Shown one piece after another: positions 58,916 through 64,000 of a DNA stretch of 64,000 nucleotides. Source of the stretch: Acidimicrobiia bacterium (GTDB lineage Bacteria > Actinomycetota > Acidimicrobiia > UBA2766). The translations under genes were made by a program, and so were the position numbers. The stretch is taken from the NCBI GenBank assembly GCA_020850945.1, contig JADZDR010000004.1, positions 1-64,000 on the forward strand, in the 5' to 3' direction. Under the pieces are notes generated by a model. It saw only the letters and a list, made by a program, of their open reading frames with translations, did not search any database and was not told the DNA's origin. Within the stretch, counting starts at the first letter, position 1. Every line of letters begins with the position of its first letter.

Positions 58916-60105
58916 GCGGGTTCCGCAAGTCGGGCCGCTTCGAGCATCTCGTCGGCCGGGGTCCGGCCCCGCAGCACGAACCTCTCGTGGTAGGCCGCGA
59001 TGTGTGCGGCGAGGTCAGCGGCCGCCGCGATCTCGAGGGCGAGCTCGAAGCACGCCTGCGCGGCCTGCTGCAGTGGAGCGTGGCTGAGGCCGTGGCGGGC
59101 GGCGGCGAGCCACGCGCCGGACACGGGGCGGCAGATCTCACGCACGGTATCTGCCATGTCCTCCGCGCGCACGAGCGTGTCGACGAGGGCGGCCGGGACT
59201 GCCCAGAGGTCGGGGGGTGGCATGTCGATCATGCGCATCTCGAGGCAGCCGCGGGGGCGCACGGGTGGGAACAGGGTCGACAGGTGGCGGAGCACGTCGT
59301 CACGTGAGGGCCGCCGGCTCTCACCCGTGTCGATCCATCCAGCCAGTGTCATGCGCTCTCGCGGTGGTGCACATCCTCCCGCCTCGTCCTGTACGAACAT
59401 GACGCCGGCGTCGAGGGCGTAACGCACCCACGCGTCGGCGGGCGGGCGGGTGTGGTCGGCCGGACGTGTACGGGTGGGGTCGAGCATCGCCCACGTCGCC
59501 TGCCGTGACGACTTCCATCCGGTCGGGGTGCCACACCGGAGAGGCGAGGAGGCGAAGGATGCGACGAGTACCGGGCCGAGCGCATGTGCGACCTGCCACC
59601 GCGAGCGCCCGGTGCCGTTGCCGCTGCTCACGTTCACCTGGGCGGCTGCTGTGTTGCACATCATGTCGAGCCCCCACGACGTGGTGTCGCCTTCCCGTGC
59701 GCGGAAGTAGGCGTCCATGGCCTCGTATCGGGGTGAGGTGTCTACGCGTCGTGGCGGGCGGAGGGGATCCATGCCGCCACCCACGAGCTCGAGGCCGGCC
59801 TCCGCACAGGCGGCGCGGACGAGGCGCATGTCCGCCTCCGTGCGGGAGACAGCGTCACCCACGTGGCTCTCCGGTTGCGAGCTGACCTCGATCTGGCCGC
59901 CCGGTTCGAACGTGAGGGAGCCGGCGAGGGAGGTGAGGATCCCTGCTGTCGCCGACCTGACCTCGGCGGGGGGGACACGCGCGTGCGGGTCGCCGACACG
60001 GCGGACGTGCCATTCGACCTCGATACCCACGAGATCGCGGTGGTCGCGCGGTTCGGCCTCAGCCCGGATCACGTCCGCGGCCGCCTCGACGGTGAGCGGG
60101 GTCAT
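58903..60105 (-). CDS. egtA: Glutamate-cysteine ligase family protein EgtA
   Basis: LVGIEVEWHVRRVGDPHARVP...FEPGGQIEVSSQP...RYEAMDAYF...MMCNTAAAQVNVSSGN. Confidence 0.92.
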   Translation of the reverse strand: MTPLTVEAAADVIRAEAEPRDHRDLVGIEVEWHVRRVGDPHARVPPAEVRSATAGILTSLAGSLTFEPGGQIEVSSQPESHVGDAVSRTEADMRLVRAACAEAGLELVGGGMDPLRPPRRVDTSPRYEAMDAYFRAREGDTTSWGLDMMCNTAAAQVNVSSGNGTGRSRWQVAHALGPVLVASFASSPLRCGTPTGWKSSRQATWAMLDPTRTRPADHTRPPADAWVRYALDAGVMFVQDEAGGCAPPRERMTLAGWIDTGESRRPSRDDVLRHLSTLFPPVRPRGCLEMRMIDMPPPDLWAVPAALVDTLVRAEDMADTVREICRPVSGAWLAAARHGLSHAPLQQAAQACFELALEIAAAADLAAHIAAYHERFVLRGRTPADEMLEAARLAEPAWTR

Positions 60106-60111
60106 GCGTGC

Positions 60112-60222
60112 TCAGCTGTGCCCGAAGCGTGCCGCAATCCAGACGATGTTCCGCACAGGAGCGGACCAGACCCCACGTGAGGTCGCACGCGTCGACATGG
60201 AAGTGGATGCGGGGGGGTTCAT
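60112..60222 (-). CDS. Small ORF (36 aa) immediately upstream of egtA
   Basis: Translated by hand: MNPPASTSMSTRATSRGVWSAPVRNIVWIAARFGHS*; AGGAG-like RBS upstream; stop 6 bp before the egtA ATG. Confidence 0.4.
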   Translation of the reverse strand: MNPPASTSMSTRATSRGVWSAPVRNIVWIAARFGHS

Positions 60223-60308
60223 GGGCGTCTCCTGGTTCGGGCTTCCGACAAGCTAACAGCGTTCCGCCCGCGGCACATGCGAAGTCCTTCCCCCTTTTCC
60301 CCCCCTTC

Positions 60309-60388
60309 TTGCGCGCGAGTCGCGCTGTTGCGCGCGAAACGCGCCCCACGTAGCGCGGATCGCGCGCAAGAGCGCGGTTCGCGCGCAA
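60309..60388. repeat. 80-bp dyad array: two TTGCGCGCGA half-sites then two TCGCGCGCAA, each pair at 19-bp period
   Basis: Half-sites at 60309, 60328 (direct) and 60360, 60379 (inverted), symmetric about 60348/60349. Confidence 0.92.
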
Positions 60389-60417
60389 ATTCGTCGGTCT
60401 TGTCGGTGGATCGGACG

Positions 60418-61173
60418 TCAGTGCAGGGTGCAGCCGTCGACGACGAGGGCGGTCCCGTTCACGAACGACGCCTCGTCCGACGCGAGGAAGGCGATCGTGT
60501 TCGCGACCTCGTCGGGTTCGGCCATGCGGGGGCTTGCCGCGCTCGCCCGGAAGATGAGGTCGGCCTCGGCCCCTTCGGGCGGGATGAAACCGGCGGGGAT
60601 GAGCGGCGTGTTGATGCCGCCGGGGCACACGCAGTTGACCCGGATGCCCTGCTTCGCGTACTCCACGGCGAGGGCCTTGGTGAGGAGGACGACGCCACCC
60701 TTCGACGCGCAGTACGCGGCGGCGTAGGCCTGACCTCGCAATCCCGCGATGGAGGCTGTGTTCACGATGCTCCCACCCACTTCGAGGATGTGGGGCAGCG
60801 CTGCCTGGCACATGAGGAAGGTGCCTGTCAGGTTCACGTCGAGGGCCGTCTGCCACGCCCCGAGCTCGAGGTCGAGCGTATGGGAGAACTTACCGGTCCC
60901 GGCGACGTTGCAGAGGACGTCGAGGTGGCCGAAGGCGGCGACGGCATCGGCCACCGCGGTCCTGCAGGCGTTCTGATCGGCCACGTTCGCCTCACCCGGG
61001 AACGCCCTGCCGCCACCGGCGGAGATCTCCGCAGCCGTCTTCTCGGCGGTCTCGCCGAAGAGGTCGACACATGCAACGGCGGCGCCCTCTCGTGCGAGGA
61101 GCAGGGCCGTCGCCCTGCCGAGTCCGGAGCCGGCACCCGTGACGAGGGCGGTCTTGTCTGTGAAGCGTGCCAT
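60418..61173 (-). CDS. Short-chain dehydrogenase/reductase
   Basis: TALVTGAGSGLGRATALLLARE, NVAGTG, YCASKGGVVLLTKALAVEYAKQGIRVNCVCPGGINTPL. Confidence 0.94.
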   Translation of the reverse strand: MARFTDKTALVTGAGSGLGRATALLLAREGAAVACVDLFGETAEKTAAEISAGGGRAFPGEANVADQNACRTAVADAVAAFGHLDVLCNVAGTGKFSHTLDLELGAWQTALDVNLTGTFLMCQAALPHILEVGGSIVNTASIAGLRGQAYAAAYCASKGGVVLLTKALAVEYAKQGIRVNCVCPGGINTPLIPAGFIPPEGAEADLIFRASAASPRMAEPDEVANTIAFLASDEASFVNGTALVVDGCTLH

Positions 61174-61190
61174 GTCGCAGCGTACCAAGT

Positions 61191-61211
61191 GATCTGACGC
61201 CCCGTCAGATC
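61191..61211. promoter_or_regulatory. Palindromic operator-like site upstream of the SDR gene
   Basis: GATCTGACG-ccc-CGTCAGATC, 17 bp upstream of the SDR start; related to 63469..63491. Confidence 0.65.
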
Positions 61212-61362
61212 CGAGGTCGGGGCGGAGGCGGCCGGACGCGCCCGGGTATGGCCGGGATCACGTCTCCGCGCGTCTAGGGTCGGGGACCCCGCCGGGACAT
61301 CTCAGCCATCACCGTGCATCCACCCGTCGGAGCCCAGTCCCCAAAGACACCGGAGGAAAGAC

Positions 61363-61785
61363 ATGCGGAAGGGATTCATCCTGGCCCTCGTCGCCCTGCT
61401 CATGGCGGCAGTCGTGGCCGGCTGCAGCTCGGATTCGTCGGACGACTCGTCGGCGTCGGACACGACGGCGGCCGATTCGGGCGACTCCGGTTCCGGCGAT
61501 TCCGGGGACTCCTCGGACAGCGGTGACAGCGGATCGACCGACACCGTCAAGACCGGCAACGCCGAGGTGGACGCATACTGCGCGAGTGTGCAGGAGTACG
61601 TCGAGAAGGCGAAGGCAGTCATGGCCGACCCGACGAGCGGCAACGCGGCCGAGCTCTCGCAGGAGGCGGCCCAGCTCGCCCAGGATGCGCAGCAGCTCGT
61701 GTCGAGCGTGGCGCAGGACCCTGAGCTCGCCGATGCCGTCCAGAAGTGCAGCGAGGACGCCGCGAACGCTCTGACGGGCGGCTGA
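61363..61785 (+). CDS. Small lipoprotein with Ser/Asp/Gly-rich linker
   Basis: LLMAAVVAGCSSDSSDDSSASD...SGDSGSGDSGDSSDSGDSG... Confidence 0.75.
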   Translation: MRKGFILALVALLMAAVVAGCSSDSSDDSSASDTTAADSGDSGSGDSGDSSDSGDSGSTDTVKTGNAEVDAYCASVQEYVEKAKAVMADPTSGNAAELSQEAAQLAQDAQQLVSSVAQDPELADAVQKCSEDAANALTGG

Positions 61786-61875
61786 TCCCCACGTCGACAT
61801 CCGTCCAGAACGGTTGACGGCCGGCCGGGTCCCCCGGCCGGCCGTGTCGCGTCTCGGCCCGGGTACGTGTGACGG

Positions 61876-63432
61876 TCAAGGGCCGAAGCGTGCCCGCAGG
61901 TCCTGTTTCATCACTTTGCCCGCCGTGTTGCGGGGCAGGGCATCGACGACCTCGAGTTGCTCGGGGATCTTCTGCATCATGAGTCCGTTCTCACGGCAAT
62001 GGGCCTGCATCTCCTCGAACGTGATCGGTTCCGTCCCGGGTGCTGCGGCGACGACGGCGCATGCCCGCTCGCCCGTGGCCGGGTCGGGCAGGCCGATGAG
62101 GGCGACCTCGGCCACGCGCTGATGGGTGTAGAGGACGTTCTCGACCTCGACGGCGGAGATGTTCTCGCCCTTGCGGATGATGACGTCCTTGAGCCGGCCT
62201 GTGATCCTCACGTAGCCGTCTGCGTCCTCGATGCCGAGGTCACCTGTGCGGAACCAGCCATCCGCGTCGAACCCGTCGGCGTCGAGGGAGGCGTCGACGT
62301 AGCCGCGCATGACTTGGGGGCCCTTTGCCCGGATCTCGCCCTCCGTGTCGGTTCCCGGCACTGCGACGTCCCCGTCGCGGGTGACGATTCTGAGTGTGAC
62401 TCCCGTGGTAGGGCGACCTTCGGTCTGCGCCTTCTGCTCGTCCGTGTCCGTCACGCGGTTCATCGTGAGGAGCGGGGCCTCCGTGAGTCCGTAGCCCGAG
62501 ATGATCCCGTCGTTGTCGGAGATCTGCTTGAGCTCGTAGTGGAGGGCGGGAGGTATCGGTGCCCCACCACTCGGGAAGATCCGCGCGGTCCCGAAGAGGT
62601 TCTCCCTCTTGCGGGACCGGTCGAGGGTGACGAAGGCCTGGTGGATGGGGGTGGCGCCGGCGACGATCGTCACCTGCTCACGCTTCACGAGATCGGCGAC
62701 GTCGTTGGGGTCACGGAAGGCCTCGACGAGGGCGAGGCGGGCACCGGTGAAGAGCGCGGAGCACAGGATGTTCGCGCCGGCGATGTGGGTGAACGGAAAG
62801 ACGAGGACCTCCGTGTCGGCCACGGTCATCGCGATGCACTCGGCGTTGACACGGCCGCCATGCATCACCGTGACGTCCGTGTGGCGGGCACCCTTGGGGT
62901 CCGACGTCGTTCCGGACGTGTAGAAGTACCAGCGGACAGGCGCGTCGGCCGGTGTCCCGGGTGGCGGGGGCGGTGGGGGGAGGGTCGCCGGATCTCCCGC
63001 CGGCAGGGTCCTGTCCGCCACGAGGATCTCGAAGTCGAGGCCGGAGGCGGCGGCGATCCCGGCGTGCATCGCGGCGTGGTCGAAGCCACGCCACGTCGAC
63101 GGGCAGATCACGAGCGACGGTCTGAGCTGACGGGCGATGAACCCGCATTCCCGCTCCCGGTAGATCGGGACGAGCGGGTTCTGCACGGCGCCGAGGCGCG
63201 ACAGGGCAGAGACCATGACGGCGGCCTCGATCCAGGTCGGCAACTGCCAGCAGACGACGGTTCCCTCACCCACGCCGTGCTCGGCGTGGAGGCCGGCGGC
63301 CGCGACCTCGACCGCGTCGCGGTACTCGAGGAACGTCATGTCGCGCCCCTCCTCGTCGGTGAGGAAGACGGCGTCCGGCGTGGTTTCGGCTCGTCTCCCG
63401 ACGAGCTCGCACAGAGTGCGTGCCTCGAGCAT
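61876..63432 (-). CDS. AMP-dependent acyl-CoA synthetase/ligase
   Basis: YFYTSGTTSDPKGARHTD, SGYGLTEAPL, DGWFRTGDLGIEDADGYVRITGRLKDVIIRKGENISAVEVE. Confidence 0.94.
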   Translation of the reverse strand: MLEARTLCELVGRRAETTPDAVFLTDEEGRDMTFLEYRDAVEVAAAGLHAEHGVGEGTVVCWQLPTWIEAAVMVSALSRLGAVQNPLVPIYRERECGFIARQLRPSLVICPSTWRGFDHAAMHAGIAAASGLDFEILVADRTLPAGDPATLPPPPPPPGTPADAPVRWYFYTSGTTSDPKGARHTDVTVMHGGRVNAECIAMTVADTEVLVFPFTHIAGANILCSALFTGARLALVEAFRDPNDVADLVKREQVTIVAGATPIHQAFVTLDRSRKRENLFGTARIFPSGGAPIPPALHYELKQISDNDGIISGYGLTEAPLLTMNRVTDTDEQKAQTEGRPTTGVTLRIVTRDGDVAVPGTDTEGEIRAKGPQVMRGYVDASLDADGFDADGWFRTGDLGIEDADGYVRITGRLKDVIIRKGENISAVEVENVLYTHQRVAEVALIGLPDPATGERACAVVAAAPGTEPITFEEMQAHCRENGLMMQKIPEQLEVVDALPRNTAGKVMKQDLRARFGP

Positions 63433-63468
63433 CCCCGGGCCCCTCTCGTTCGTGGCTGCTCCTCTCTA

Positions 63469-63491
63469 GATACCTGGCGGGCCGTCAGATC
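63469..63491. promoter_or_regulatory. Operator-like site upstream of the CoA ligase gene
   Basis: Reverse complement GATCTGACGGCCCGCCAGGTATC shares GATCTGACG[CG]CCCG[TC]CAG with 61191..61211. Confidence 0.6.
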
Positions 63492-63552
63492 TCAAGATCG
63501 CCACCTCGGGTCGCGCAGGTGGCGCCGCCCCGTTCGCGCGAGAATGGCGCCC

Positions 63553-64000
63553 ATGTTCCCGGACCTCTCGCACATCGACCTCTCCCGCGAGACACGCTCG
63601 ATCAGCTTCGAGAACCCGACCGGGGCCCGCGGCGCCGGCGGGCGCGAGGCAGGGGGACGCAAGGGGGCGGCCTTCCGGCGGATCGAAGCGGAGGAGCGTG
63701 TCGTGCTCGCCGACATCGCCGGTCCCGGGGTCGTCAGGCACATCTGGCTCACGGTCCCGCCGGCTCCGCCCGAGGCGATGCGGGCCCTCCTCCTCGAGGT
63801 CACCTACGACGACCTCACCACGCCGAGCGTTTCCGTTCCTCTCCTCGACTTCTTCGGTGTCCCGCACGGACGGCCCGTCGCCTACGCCTCGGTACTGACC
63901 ACGATGCAGGAGGCGCGGGGGTTCAACGCCTATTTCCCGATGCCCTTCCGACGGCGCGTGCGCATCGAGATCGTGAATGCCGGCCCGCGGTTCGTGAACC
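63553..64000 (+). CDS. DUF2961-domain protein, truncated by window end
   Basis: MFPDLSHIDLSRETRSISFENPTGARGAGGREAGGRKGAAFRRIEAEERVVLADIAGPGVVRHIWLTVPPAP. Confidence 0.8.
   Translation, partial: MFPDLSHIDLSRETRSISFENPTGARGAGGREAGGRKGAAFRRIEAEERVVLADIAGPGVVRHIWLTVPPAPPEAMRALLLEVTYDDLTTPSVSVPLLDFFGVPHGRPVAYASVLTTMQEARGFNAYFPMPFRRRVRIEIVNAGPRFVN

Overview
64 kb of high-GC chromosome, most like an actinobacterium (Acidimicrobiia-like gene content and style; taxonomy is inference). It is almost entirely densely packed coding sequence, with one tRNA (Cys-GCA). I see no transposase, integrase, phage or CRISPR signature. Recognisable loci: lysS (partial), HIT, rpmE2, a tandem glycine riboswitch followed by gcvP, bacterioferritin plus a truncated YbjQ-like ORF, two acyl-CoA ligases, hemB, patatin, several alpha/beta hydrolases, SDRs, AKR, mobA-like, a 1140-aa PKD secreted protein, FHA, class III adenylate cyclase, GGDEF/EAL and response-regulator/GGDEF proteins, ROK kinase, LysM-M23 peptidase with a probable c-di-AMP (ydaO) riboswitch, an ABC exporter, sufB, an ergothioneine cluster egtA-egtB-egtD, and a partial DUF2961 gene. 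The least explained signal is intergenic: long, often perfect inverted repeats. These are a 44-bp zero-loop palindrome at 1021, a three-copy approx. 50-bp palindromic repeat family at 13034/26245/26317, a 14-bp-arm hairpin at the tRNA-Cys promoter, a four-half-site 80-bp dyad upstream of egtA, a Fur-like box at 9709, and a shared operator-like motif in front of an SDR gene and a CoA-ligase gene. No search or folding software was run; functions come from reading the translations and motifs.
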